64,000 nucleotides of DNA from Weissella sagaensis. GTDB taxonomy: Bacteria; Bacillota; Bacilli; Lactobacillales; Lactobacillaceae. The stretch's first letter is position 1; the number at the start of each line of letters is the position of its first letter. The notes below the pieces were generated by a model. It did not search any database, was not told where the DNA came from, and saw only the letters and a program-made list of their open reading frames with translations. Below, piece by piece: positions 27,033-36,322 of this stretch. The position numbers were made by a program, and so were the translations under genes. Where the stretch lies: assembly GCF_005405285.1 (NCBI RefSeq), contig NZ_BJDT01000006.1:1-64000 (forward strand). Direction: 5' to 3'.

Positions 27033-27959
27033 ATGGATGTAAAAGACACGGAAAATGTTAAACAACTTTTTTTAGATTATTTACGTATTGAAAGACAGTA
27101 TTCTGTTGAAACACAAAAGGCTTATAAGAGTGATATGACAGAATTCTTGAGTTTTTTGGCTAAAACGCAAACTAATCAAGAAATTGACTTAAATAAAATT
27201 ACAACGTTTGATGTCCGGGTGTTTTTATCTGAACTTTATGAAAAAGGTGATGACGCCAGAACGATTGCTCGTAAAGTAAGTTCGTTACGGAGTTTTTATC
27301 GCTTTTTAATTAATAATGAATTAGTGAATGATAATCCATTTGTGGGAATTACTCTCCAAAAATTTGGTAAACATTTACCACGTTATTTTTATCAAAAAGA
27401 ATTAAATAGTATGTTTGATGTTGTGCTCGCTGACCACTCCATTCTAGGTATTCGTAATTGGTTGTTGCTGGAAATGTTGTATGGAACTGGTGCCCGTGTT
27501 TCAGAAATTGTCAATATGACTCGCCAGTCTGTTGATCAACGTGCCCAAGTAGTCACAATTACCGGAAAAGGGAATAAGATGCGAATTGTGCCTTTTGGTC
27601 ATTATGCATTAGACGCTCTAGAACAGTACCTAACAGCAAGTCGACCTTTATTGGCCCAAAAACAAAAATTACCAAATGACTATTTATTTTTGAATCAACG
27701 GGGGAACCCTTTGACAACCGCTGGTGTGGAGTATATCTTAAAGCAGATTGGTAAAAAGGCTGGTTTAACACAAGATGTTACTGCTCACATGTTTCGTCAC
27801 ACATTCGCAACTGACTTGTTAAACAATCAGGCTGACTTAAGGACGGTACAACAATTACTGGGACATAGTAGTTTAAGTACAACGCAGATATATACCCATG
27901 TCACAACTGATGCGTTACAGCAAAGTTATCGTAATTTTTTTCCTAGAGCTTCAGAGTAA
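27033..27959 (+). CDS. xerC: Tyrosine recombinase XerC
   Basis: Resolves chromosome dimers at dif. The N-terminal SAM-like DNA-binding domain (about 10-95) precedes the catalytic domain. Catalytic residues in view are Arg155 (GTGARVSE), Lys179, His252 and Arg255 (HMFRH), His278 (LGHSS) and Tyr287 (IYTHV). Location directly after topA matches codV in Bacillus, so this is the housekeeping enzyme and not a phage integrase. hslV and hslU, often next, are missing here. Confidence 0.92.
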   Translation: MDVKDTENVKQLFLDYLRIERQYSVETQKAYKSDMTEFLSFLAKTQTNQEIDLNKITTFDVRVFLSELYEKGDDARTIARKVSSLRSFYRFLINNELVNDNPFVGITLQKFGKHLPRYFYQKELNSMFDVVLADHSILGIRNWLLLEMLYGTGARVSEIVNMTRQSVDQRAQVVTITGKGNKMRIVPFGHYALDALEQYLTASRPLLAQKQKLPNDYLFLNQRGNPLTTAGVEYILKQIGKKAGLTQDVTAHMFRHTFATDLLNNQADLRTVQQLLGHSSLSTTQIYTHVTTDALQQSYRNFFPRASE

Positions 27960-28038
27960 TTTTACAATGATAAAATTGGTAAAGACCAATTTTGTTTGGT
28001 ATTATTAATATAACGTTATTGAAACTTTGGAGGGGCTT

Positions 28039-28920
28039 ATGTCAGTAAAATTAGAAAATGAAAACATTAGTGTTATTATTTCTGAGTTAGGGGCAGAATT
28101 AACTAGTGTTACGAATCGGGAATCTGGATTAGAGTATATGTGGACGGCAGATCCTAATTTTTGGGGAAGACATGCGCCTAACTTATTTCCAATTGTTGGT
28201 CGTCTTAAAGGGGATCGTTACAAATATCGAGATAAGACTTATTTTATGACGCAACATGGGTTTGCTCGAGATAATGAGTTTGATTTAGTAGAAAAAACAG
28301 CAACTTATGCGCGCTTGCGATTGGTTGATACGGAAGAGACACATTCGATTTATCCATTTCATTTTCAATTTGATGTTATTTATCGTTTAACTGATCAAGA
28401 TACTTTAGGTGTGACTTATGTGGTAACTAATACGGATTCACATGAAATTTACTTTTCTGTTGGTGGTCATCCAGGATTTAGAGTGCCGTTAGCAGAAAAT
28501 GAAAAATTTACAGACTACTATGTCAATGTTGAGCCTAATCGTATTTACAATCGTTCGAAATTGGTTGGCCCATACCTAGATAACAATTTAGATACAACTT
28601 TTAATTCATCAATTCCATTAAGATTACGTCGTGATGATTATAAAAATGATGCGATTATTTTACGCTTAGATGGTAATCCTGTATCTGTTGTTTTAGCTAG
28701 ATTAGGAGAATCAAATGGGGTGACGATGCACATTCAAGATGCACAATACGTAGGGATTTGGACACCTTATGGTAAAGAGGCGCCTTTTGTTTGTTTAGAA
28801 CCATGGTGGGGTGTTGCAGACACGGTGGATGCTGATGGTATCATTAATCATAAATATGGTATTAATGAATTGGCACCGGCTCAAACATTTACCGGTTCAT
28901 ACTCATTGTCATTCTTTTAG
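28039..28920 (+). CDS. Aldose 1-epimerase-like protein (LacX type)
   Basis: A 293-residue galactose-mutarotase-like beta-sandwich protein. Visible blocks are GAELTSVTNRESGLEYMW near the N-terminus, HGFARDNEF (likely catalytic His), SVGGHPGFRVP (second His) and the C-terminal CLEPWWGVAD with the Glu. It probably acts on an aldose or hexose phosphate; the sugar is unknown. The start at 28039 is set by GGAGGGG at 28029-28035. No galactose operon surrounds it. Confidence 0.87.
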   Translation: MSVKLENENISVIISELGAELTSVTNRESGLEYMWTADPNFWGRHAPNLFPIVGRLKGDRYKYRDKTYFMTQHGFARDNEFDLVEKTATYARLRLVDTEETHSIYPFHFQFDVIYRLTDQDTLGVTYVVTNTDSHEIYFSVGGHPGFRVPLAENEKFTDYYVNVEPNRIYNRSKLVGPYLDNNLDTTFNSSIPLRLRRDDYKNDAIILRLDGNPVSVVLARLGESNGVTMHIQDAQYVGIWTPYGKEAPFVCLEPWWGVADTVDADGIINHKYGINELAPAQTFTGSYSLSFF

Positions 28921-28973
28921 CGCAAAAAGGACATTGCTATTGTTTGATTAGATGATGGTAAAAATATTATTGG

Positions 28974-29008
28974 AAAAAAACTCTCCCATATTATATGGGA
29001 GAGTTTTT
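28974..29008. terminator. Bidirectional terminator between the mutarotase gene and plsY
   Basis: A near-perfect palindrome: A run, CTCTCCCATA, TTA, TATGGGAGAG, T run. It ends both convergent genes. Confidence 0.92.
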
Positions 29009-29013
29009 ATATA

Positions 29014-29637
29014 TTATTTTTTTGAAAACCAATAACCGAAGCCAAAAGGAACTTTTGATTCAGTACCGTGCAAAATACGATTAATATTACCACGGTGACG
29101 ATAAAATACGAAAATGGTTAATATAAAAGCAATGGTTGTTAATAACCAATCATTTAACCAAAATGCAGATAGTACCGTAACAATGGTAAAACCAAGCATT
29201 GACCCGATAGATACCATACTTGTTAATAGAATAGACAATAAAAACGTAATAACAGCGGCAGCAAACATTGATGGGCTGTATAATAAGAGGACACCTACTG
29301 ATGTTGCTACTGCCTTACCACCTTTAAAACCAATCCAAAATGAAAAAGTATGACCTAAAATAGCGCCTAAGCCAACAACCATATATGCCCAATGTGGCGT
29401 AGAACCCCAAATAGTTGCCATTGAAGCACCTAAAATACCTTTGCATAAATCAATAATTAAAACCATTGTGCCAGGTATGACACCTAAAGTACGAAAAGTA
29501 TTAGTAGTGCCAATGTTACCAGATCCTAATTGTAAAATATCTTTTTTGAAAAAAATTTTACCAATCCAATATCCTGAAGGAATAGACCCTAATAAATAGG
29601 CTAACCCAAAACTAATGATAAAATGAAAAATCGTCAC
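29014..29637 (-). CDS. plsY: Glycerol-3-phosphate acyltransferase PlsY
   Basis: Transfers an acyl group from acyl phosphate to glycerol-3-phosphate, the first step of phospholipid synthesis. The 207-residue protein is an integral membrane enzyme with several hydrophobic segments. Family motifs are YLLGSIPSGYWIGK, GSGNIGTTNTFR near residue 40, and GFKGGKAVATSVG near residue 105. It is divergent from parE, the usual Firmicutes layout. Confidence 0.95.
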   Translation of the reverse strand: MTIFHFIISFGLAYLLGSIPSGYWIGKIFFKKDILQLGSGNIGTTNTFRTLGVIPGTMVLIIDLCKGILGASMATIWGSTPHWAYMVVGLGAILGHTFSFWIGFKGGKAVATSVGVLLLYSPSMFAAAVITFLLSILLTSMVSIGSMLGFTIVTVLSAFWLNDWLLTTIAFILTIFVFYRHRGNINRILHGTESKVPFGFGYWFSKK

Positions 29638-29749
29638 AACGATAGCTCCTTATATGTTTTTTAATACTTGTATGTTTATAATCTATCACAAAACCTTATC
29701 TATTTTAGCATGTTTCTCAACCTTGGAACTTTAAATTTTTTTAATAGTG

Positions 29750-29779
29750 TTGCGTCAAAGGTTAGTTTTGAGATATTAT
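29750..29779 (+). promoter_or_regulatory. parE promoter
   Basis: TTGCGT at 29750-29755 and TATTAT at 29774-29779, spaced by 18 bases, about 50 bases before the parE start. Confidence 0.6.
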
Positions 29780-29831
29780 GAAATTTGAAACGCGTTAAAA
29801 CGCAAGTAACATAAATGAAAGGAAAACATCC

Positions 29832-31859
29832 ATGGTAAAGAAAAATGATTATTCGGATGATTCCATTACAGTTTTAGAAGGGCTTGAAGCTGTTCGAAAA
29901 CGACCGGGGATGTATATTGGTTCGACAGATGGTAAAGGTCTGCACCATCTAGTGTATGAAATCTTTGATAACGCAGTTGATGAGGCATTAGCTGGGTATG
30001 GTGATGAGATTAATGTTACGATTCATGAAAATAATGCCATTACGGTTGTTGATCATGGACGTGGTATGCCGGTTGGCATGCACGCTTCCGGAAAACCGAC
30101 TCCGGAAGTCATACTGACTGTTTTACATGCTGGTGGTAAGTTTGGTCAAGGTGGTTATAAAACGTCCGGGGGACTGCATGGTGTGGGCTCTTCAGTTGTT
30201 AATGCATTATCAAGTGATTTAATGGTTACAATTGTACGTGATGGTGCTAAGTACCAAGAACACTTTATTAATGGTGGTCACCCAGATGGGACACTTAAAA
30301 AGATAGGTAAAACAAAAGAAAAGTCTGGAACAACAGTAACGTTCAAACCAGATCCTACAATTTTTTCAACAACAATTTATAATTTTAATACTTTAGCCGA
30401 GCGGTTACGCGAATCAGCATTCTTGTTACGTGATGTTAAAATTACGTTAACTGATGAGAGACCAGGTCAGGAGCAAAGTGAAGTTTACCACTACTCTGAA
30501 GGCATTAAGGCATTTGTATCTTATTTAAACGAAGATAAAGACACGCTGGGTGATACCATGTATTTTGATGGTACAGCGCAAGGTGTTGAAGTTGAAGTAG
30601 CGGCACAATATAATGATGGCTTTTCAGAAACAATGATGTCGTTTGTTAATAATGTACGAACGCCTGATGGTGGTACTCATGAGGCTGGATTACGTGCAGC
30701 TTGGACAAAGGCATTTAATGAGTATGCCCGTAAAGTTAATCTTTTAAAAGATAAAGATAAGAATTTAGAAGGTTCGGATGTTCGAGAAGGACTGTCGGCA
30801 GTTATTTCATTAAGAATTCCTGAAAATATCTTACAATTTGAGGGACAGACAAAAGAAAAGCTGGGAACACCGGAAGCACGCACGATTGTTGACAATATCA
30901 TCACAGAACAATTGGGTTTTTATTTAATGGAGAATGGGGAATTCTCACAAAATCTTATCCGAAAGTCGCTAAGAGCTAGAGAAGCTCGTGAAGCCGCCCG
31001 TAAGGCCCGTGATGAAGCGCGGACGGGGAAGAAAAAGGGAAAGGCTGATCGGCTGCTCTCTGGTAAATTAACACCTGCACAGTCAAAAAATGCTAGTCAA
31101 AATGAATTGTTCTTAGTTGAGGGGGATTCTGCGGGTGGTTCTGCTAAGCAAGGTCGTAACCGTAAATTCCAAGCAATTTTACCTTTACGTGGTAAAGTTT
31201 TGAATACTGAAAAAGCAAAATTAGCTGACATCATGAAAAACGAAGAAATTGCAACGATTATTTATACGATTGGTGCTGGTGTTGGTCCTGAATTTAATGT
31301 TGCTGATTCACATTACGATAAAATTATTATTATGACTGATGCAGATGATGATGGGGCACATATTCAAACGTTGTTGTTGACATTCTTTTATAAGTATATG
31401 CGCCCATTGATTGATGCTGGCAAGATTTATATTGCTTTACCACCGTTATACATGTTGCGTCGAGGTAAAGGCAAGCAGCAACAAGTTGCGTACGCTTGGA
31501 CTGATGCACAATTATCATCAGCTGAACAAGAAATTGGTCGCGGTTATACTTTGCAACGCTTCAAGGGACTAGGTGAAATGAACGCTGAACAACTTTGGGC
31601 AACTACAATGGATCCAAGTCAGCGGACACTTATCCGTGTCAAAATCGATGATGCAATGTTAGCTGAAAAGCGTGTTACAACTTTGATGGGTGATAAGGTT
31701 GAACCACGTCGTAAGTGGATTGAAAGTAACGTTGCTTTTAACCTAGTTGAGGAAGGTGATACCTTACTTGATGAAGCGGAACAATCTGAAGAATTAAATG
31801 CCCAAAGTCAAGAATTTGTGGCGCCAATTATTGAAAGTTGGCAAGACAAAAAGGAGTAA
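29832..31859 (+). CDS. parE: DNA topoisomerase IV subunit B
   Basis: ATPase subunit of the chromosome decatenase. The GHKL ATPase domain has DNAVDEALAGY, DHGRGMPV and SGGLHGVGSSVVNALS. The TOPRIM domain has EGDSAGGSAKQGR, PLRGKVLNTEKA and DADDDGAHI. The RDRK-to-IxPL arrangement and pairing with parC distinguish it from GyrB. 675 residues. parC begins six bases after its stop. Confidence 0.95.
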   Translation: MVKKNDYSDDSITVLEGLEAVRKRPGMYIGSTDGKGLHHLVYEIFDNAVDEALAGYGDEINVTIHENNAITVVDHGRGMPVGMHASGKPTPEVILTVLHAGGKFGQGGYKTSGGLHGVGSSVVNALSSDLMVTIVRDGAKYQEHFINGGHPDGTLKKIGKTKEKSGTTVTFKPDPTIFSTTIYNFNTLAERLRESAFLLRDVKITLTDERPGQEQSEVYHYSEGIKAFVSYLNEDKDTLGDTMYFDGTAQGVEVEVAAQYNDGFSETMMSFVNNVRTPDGGTHEAGLRAAWTKAFNEYARKVNLLKDKDKNLEGSDVREGLSAVISLRIPENILQFEGQTKEKLGTPEARTIVDNIITEQLGFYLMENGEFSQNLIRKSLRAREAREAARKARDEARTGKKKGKADRLLSGKLTPAQSKNASQNELFLVEGDSAGGSAKQGRNRKFQAILPLRGKVLNTEKAKLADIMKNEEIATIIYTIGAGVGPEFNVADSHYDKIIIMTDADDDGAHIQTLLLTFFYKYMRPLIDAGKIYIALPPLYMLRRGKGKQQQVAYAWTDAQLSSAEQEIGRGYTLQRFKGLGEMNAEQLWATTMDPSQRTLIRVKIDDAMLAEKRVTTLMGDKVEPRRKWIESNVAFNLVEEGDTLLDEAEQSEELNAQSQEFVAPIIESWQDKKE

Positions 31860-31865
31860 AGTTGA

Positions 31866-34322
31866 ATGGCAGAATCTGGAAATATTCAAGAATTAAGCCT
31901 TGAAGCGGTAATGGGTGATCGTTTCGGACGATACTCAAAATATATTATTCAAGAACGTGCATTACCTGACATTCGTGATGGTTTAAAGCCAGTACAACGG
32001 CGTATTTTGTACGCCATGAATAAAGATGGTAATACGTATGATAAGCAATTTCGTAAGTCGGCTAAATCAGTTGGAAATGTGATGGGTAATTTTCACCCAC
32101 ATGGTGATTCATCAATTTACGAAGCGCTGGTGCGTATGTCGCAAGACTGGAAATTACGTGCACCATTAATTGAAATGCATGGTAATAATGGATCGATTGA
32201 TAACGATCCTGCTGCTGCGATGCGTTATACTGAAGCCCGCTTATCAAAGCTAGCAGGTGAGATGTTACGAGATCTTGATAAAGAAACTGTTGATATGGTT
32301 CTTAACTTTGATGATACGGAGTATGAGCCTACAGTATTGCCAGCTCATTTTCCTAATTTGTTAGTGAATGGGGCTACTGGTATTTCAGCGGGATATGCAA
32401 CCGATATTCCACCACATAATTTAGGCGAAGTTATTGATGCTTTAATTTATTTACTAGCACACCCTAAAGCCAGTCTAGATGATTTGATGGGCTTCGTAAA
32501 AGGTCCAGACTTTCCAACGGGTGGTATTATTCAAGGTGTTGATGGTATTAAGGCGGCTTACAAAAATGGTCGTGGTCGAATTGTCGTTCGTTCAAAAACT
32601 GAAATCCTTAAGCTAAAGGGTGGTAAGTCACAAATTCAGGTTAGTGAAATTCCTTATGAAGTAAATAAAGCGAGCCTAGTTAAAAAGATTGATGAAATCC
32701 GATTGAATAAGGACGTGGCAGGAATCGTTGAAGTACGTGATGAGTCTGATCGTGATGGATTATCAATTGCTATTGAATTAAGCAAAGATGCAAACGTAAA
32801 CGGCATTCTAGCTTATTTGTTAAAAAAGACTGATTTGCAAGTTACGTATAATTTTAATATGGTTGCAATTCATAATCTTAGACCAGAACGGGTTGGTTTA
32901 AAGACAGCTCTTGAAGCATTTTTGGATCATCAAGTTGATATTATTACAAAACGGACGAGCTATGATTTACGCAAAGCACAAGAACGTCAACATATTGTTA
33001 CTGGATTAATTAAAGCACTTTCAATTTTGGACGAGGTGATTACGACAATTCGCGGGTCAAAGGATCGCAAAGATGCTAAACAAAATTTGGTTGATCAATT
33101 TGATTTTACGTTAGCCCAAGCAGAAGCTATCGTGACACTGCAATTGTATCGTTTGACGAATACTGATGTCACACAACTACAAGCTGAATTTGAAGAATTA
33201 TCAAAGAAGATTGAACATTTTAATGCTATTCTTTCTGATCCTAAGGTTTTGCGTCAGGAATTGCGTCAAGAATTGAAACTAATTAAGAAAAATTATAGTA
33301 CACCGCGTTTGACGGAAATTCAGGCTGATGTGCAAGAACTAAAATATGATGCAACGGTAACGGTTGCGGACGAAGATGTTGCAGTATTAGTATCAAAAAT
33401 GGGTTATGTTAAACGATCATCACTACGTTCACATAAAGCATCTGGGGATGATAATGGGTTACGTGAGGATGACAGTACTGTTTTTGTTGATCATGTTAAT
33501 ACGTTACAACATATTTTTATGTTTACAAATAAGGGCCATGTTATTTATCGGCCAATCCATGAATTACCAGAATTTAAATGGAAAGAAGCCGGTGAACATT
33601 TATCACAATCAATTAATGGGTACTTACCTGATGAAGAAGTTATCCATGTTGAAGTTGTGTCCGATATTGATAAGTTGGTTGGTACTTGGTTAACGGCAAC
33701 GAGTGATGGTTATATCAAACAATTTAAATTTGCCGATCTTATACCACGTAGTACTTATAAAAAACGTAGTATGATTTTTATGAAATTAAAAGTGAGTTCA
33801 GCAACTATTATCGGGTTAGAAAAATTGCAATTGGGTGATAATGCTAACCGTACAGTGGTTTTGGTATCTCGTAAGGCAATGGGATTACGTTACGATTTAG
33901 CAGAAGTACCATTATCTGGTAATCGAACAACTGGTGTTAAGTCTATGAACTTGGCGAATGGTGATGAAATTATTAGCATGGCATCTGTAACGGACGACCA
34001 AGCATTAGCAGTGATTACGCATCGCGGTGCCTTTAAGTGGATGGCAGTTACTGAAATACCAGTTACAAGTCGCGCTCGTAAGGGCGTACTAATGATGCGT
34101 GAATTGAAAAAAGATTCACATGAAATTATTGCAACGCAAGTAGTTGATCAACATTCACCAAAACCATTATCGATTTATACAACCCGTGGCAAGCAGTTTG
34201 ATGTGATACCAACTGACCATAATTTAAGTCAACGATATAGCAACGGTAGTTTTATTATTGATATATCGACTGCTGGTCAACCTGTGGCGATGCAGTTATA
34301 TGATGTTACGAAGGTATATTAA
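31866..34322 (+). CDS. parC: DNA topoisomerase IV subunit A
   Basis: DNA-cleaving subunit partnered with ParE. The active-site Tyr121 is in AMRYTEARL, and the quinolone-resistance region carries HPHGDSSIYEA with Ser rather than a resistance substitution at the usual position. A C-terminal beta-pinwheel occupies about residues 500-810. 818 residues. The start ATG has AAGGAG about ten bases upstream, inside the end of parE. Confidence 0.95.
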   Translation: MAESGNIQELSLEAVMGDRFGRYSKYIIQERALPDIRDGLKPVQRRILYAMNKDGNTYDKQFRKSAKSVGNVMGNFHPHGDSSIYEALVRMSQDWKLRAPLIEMHGNNGSIDNDPAAAMRYTEARLSKLAGEMLRDLDKETVDMVLNFDDTEYEPTVLPAHFPNLLVNGATGISAGYATDIPPHNLGEVIDALIYLLAHPKASLDDLMGFVKGPDFPTGGIIQGVDGIKAAYKNGRGRIVVRSKTEILKLKGGKSQIQVSEIPYEVNKASLVKKIDEIRLNKDVAGIVEVRDESDRDGLSIAIELSKDANVNGILAYLLKKTDLQVTYNFNMVAIHNLRPERVGLKTALEAFLDHQVDIITKRTSYDLRKAQERQHIVTGLIKALSILDEVITTIRGSKDRKDAKQNLVDQFDFTLAQAEAIVTLQLYRLTNTDVTQLQAEFEELSKKIEHFNAILSDPKVLRQELRQELKLIKKNYSTPRLTEIQADVQELKYDATVTVADEDVAVLVSKMGYVKRSSLRSHKASGDDNGLREDDSTVFVDHVNTLQHIFMFTNKGHVIYRPIHELPEFKWKEAGEHLSQSINGYLPDEEVIHVEVVSDIDKLVGTWLTATSDGYIKQFKFADLIPRSTYKKRSMIFMKLKVSSATIIGLEKLQLGDNANRTVVLVSRKAMGLRYDLAEVPLSGNRTTGVKSMNLANGDEIISMASVTDDQALAVITHRGAFKWMAVTEIPVTSRARKGVLMMRELKKDSHEIIATQVVDQHSPKPLSIYTTRGKQFDVIPTDHNLSQRYSNGSFIIDISTAGQPVAMQLYDVTKVY

Positions 34323-34399
34323 TACATTTCTATGGTTCAAAACGTAAAAAATGGTGTATGATTAACATGATAAAAAATAATGAATTGGAGAATTATCTG

Positions 34400-35326
34400 A
34401 TGGCTAAGACATTGGTTTTTGGACACCAAAATCCTGATACAGATACAATTGCATCTGCAATTTCTGCATCATATTTCTTGAATAAAGCGTACAAATTGGA
34501 TACGGAAGCAGTTGCATTAGGAACACCTAATGCTGAAACTGAATACGCACTAAGTTACTTTAAAGTTGAAGCACCACGCGTCATTGAAAATGCGGATACA
34601 AAAGAGGTTGTTCTAGTTGATCATAATGAAGCGAGTCAATCGGTTGCCAACTTGGCTGATGTGACGGTTGCAGGTGTTTATGATCACCACAAAATTAACT
34701 TTACTTCTGCTGCACCATTATGGTTTACTAATAAGCCATTGGGTTCGGTTGCAACCGTTTTATATTATGAATATCAAACTGCTGGTATTGAGATTCCTGC
34801 TGCAATAGCTGGTATGATGTTATCAGCTATTATTTCAGATACACTTTTGCTAAAGAGCCCAACGACGACATCAATGGATAAGCCAGCATTAGAAGGGTTA
34901 GCAAAAATTGCTGGTTTGGCTGATTATGAGGCTTATGGATTAGAAATGTTAAAAGCTGGAACGGATCTATCAACTAAGACGGCTAAAGAATTAATTGATG
35001 GGGACGCTAAGTCATTTGAATTAGGTGGTCAAACATTGCGTATTGGGCAAGTGAATACAGTGGATGTTAACGATGTATTTGCTCGTCGCGATGAAATTGT
35101 GGCTGCAATATCAGATGAACTATCAAGTGAAAACTATGATACTTTTGTCTTCGTTGTAACAAATATTTTGGATTCAGACTCAGATATTTTGGTGTTGGGT
35201 GATAATCAAGATAAGATTGCTGCAGCATTTGGTGTGACATTAGAAGATGGGCGTGCTTCATTACCTGGTGTAGTATCACGTAAGAAGCAAGTTGTACCAC
35301 CGTTGACAACGGTATTTGAAGGATAA
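34400..35326 (+). CDS. ppaC: Manganese-dependent inorganic pyrophosphatase (family II)
   Basis: Hydrolyses pyrophosphate to phosphate in the cytosol. The DHH-family motifs are clear: FGHQNPDTDTIASA at the N-terminus, VDHNE, and GVYDHHKINF. The C-terminal DHHA2 domain ends with SRKKQVVPPL. 308 residues. The ATG at 34400 is preceded by TTGGAG; an in-frame ATG at 34358 has no ribosome site and overlaps a TATGAT that may be the -10. Confidence 0.95.
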   Translation: MAKTLVFGHQNPDTDTIASAISASYFLNKAYKLDTEAVALGTPNAETEYALSYFKVEAPRVIENADTKEVVLVDHNEASQSVANLADVTVAGVYDHHKINFTSAAPLWFTNKPLGSVATVLYYEYQTAGIEIPAAIAGMMLSAIISDTLLLKSPTTTSMDKPALEGLAKIAGLADYEAYGLEMLKAGTDLSTKTAKELIDGDAKSFELGGQTLRIGQVNTVDVNDVFARRDEIVAAISDELSSENYDTFVFVVTNILDSDSDILVLGDNQDKIAAAFGVTLEDGRASLPGVVSRKKQVVPPLTTVFEG

Positions 35327-35375
35327 AAAAATTGCTGAACAATTACCTCATTGGGTTATTGTTCAGCAATTTTTT
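35325..35375. terminator. Terminator after ppaC
   Basis: AAAAATTGCTGAACAAT pairs with ATTGTTCAGCAATTTTT, a 17-bp perfect stem, with T runs on both strands. It may also end busR transcripts from the other strand. Confidence 0.9.
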
Positions 35376-35458
35376 GGTTTAAAGTCTTAAAACCGAGTTT
35401 AATGATGATCATATGATAAAATAAATACTGGAAGGACTTGTTTGATATAATTAAACAA

Positions 35459-36076
35459 TTATTCATAAAATAAATTGTAAACATTTTGGAAACTAAGTTC
35501 ATCACCAACAAAATATAGCGTATCATTTTGATAAATTTTTGCATATGGTCCAGGTGAAAGTGTTAGATGATTTTCATGAAGAATGCCAACTAGTGTTGTA
35601 CCTGTTCGATGCCAGAAGTTTAAATCACTAATGGTTTGATCAAATATAGGTGAGTCATTCACTAGTTTTAATTCATAAGGGGTAAACGGATTGTGTTGCT
35701 TATAGTACTGTGTTTGCTCAATAAATGCGTTCAGTGATTGCGTGAGTTTAACCAGGCCAACTTGTTGTTCTGCAATTTGATTGGTTAATGCTGTTTGCAT
35801 ATTCTGTAAATCTTGCGCATCACTTTCAGAATTAACGAATTCTTGTGCTTTTTCACGTGAAATAATGATAGCACCACTACCATGGCGTGTTTCCACAATG
35901 TCTAAGTCTTCTAAGATACTGATAGCACGGCGTGCTGTCTCTGATGAAACACCAAAATTAGTGGCCAATGTTGAACGGGCATGAATTTTAGTGCCCACTT
36001 GTAATTGCCCACTGCTAATTTGTTCAGCAATCCTTAGTGCGATAATACGGTATCGGGGTTGTTTAATTGCTGTCAT
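35459..36076 (-). CDS. busR: BusR: GntR-type repressor with RCK_C (c-di-AMP-binding) domain
   Basis: A 205-residue regulator. Residues 5-72 form a GntR winged helix (KIHARSTLATNFGVSSETARRA is split across the helix-turn-helix). About 85-125 is a helical linker with heptad-like spacing. Residues 131-204 match a TrkA-C/RCK_C domain (YELKLVNDSPIFDQTI...LSPGPYAKI...DTLYFVGD). This domain pair defines BusR of streptococci and lactococci, where c-di-AMP binds RCK_C and strengthens repression of betaine uptake. It is divergent from busAA-busAB and a matching operator lies between them. Ligand identity here is inferred from the family. Confidence 0.88.
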   Translation of the reverse strand: MTAIKQPRYRIIALRIAEQISSGQLQVGTKIHARSTLATNFGVSSETARRAISILEDLDIVETRHGSGAIIISREKAQEFVNSESDAQDLQNMQTALTNQIAEQQVGLVKLTQSLNAFIEQTQYYKQHNPFTPYELKLVNDSPIFDQTISDLNFWHRTGTTLVGILHENHLTLSPGPYAKIYQNDTLYFVGDELSFQNVYNLFYE

Positions 36077-36234
36077 AACGTCCTCCTAAAATCAGCCATA
36101 TAATTTTAAGGATACCATAGATTAGTGCTTATGTGCTGTTTAAAGTATTTTTAAAATAAATTGGTACTGTATGAATGTAAGCTTTTTATTTGGCCTTTAA
36201 ACTAATTATAGACGATTGGTATAGTAGTTTTTAT

Positions 36235-36265
36235 TTGACCGAAGTGACAACTTTATGTTTACAAT
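36235..36265 (+). promoter_or_regulatory. busA promoter
   Basis: TTGACC at 36235-36240 and TACAAT at 36260-36265 are 19 bases apart, longer than the 17 optimum. A second candidate is the extended -10 TGGTATAGT at 36217-36225. The -10 of the first lies between the two halves of the BusR-type operator. Confidence 0.5.
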
Positions 36266-36278
36266 AGAATTGTCACTT
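36242..36278. promoter_or_regulatory. Bipartite BusR operator
   Basis: AAGTGACAA (36242-36250) and TTGTCACTT (36270-36278) form a perfect 9-bp inverted repeat with 19 bases between, flanking the busA -10. The GTGACA/TGTCAC half-sites agree with the bipartite site I recall for streptococcal BusR. A second small hairpin, CGAAAG/CTTTCG, follows at 36281-36300 in the leader. Confidence 0.7.
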
Positions 36279-36322
36279 AGCGAAAGCATAAAAACTTTCG
36301 AACAAGTAGGAGGAGAAAATGT

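Noticed and set aside
27033..27959. Tyrosine recombinase as a sign of a mobile element
   Set aside because: It lies directly after topA as the housekeeping XerC/CodV does, with no attachment repeats, phage genes or composition change nearby.
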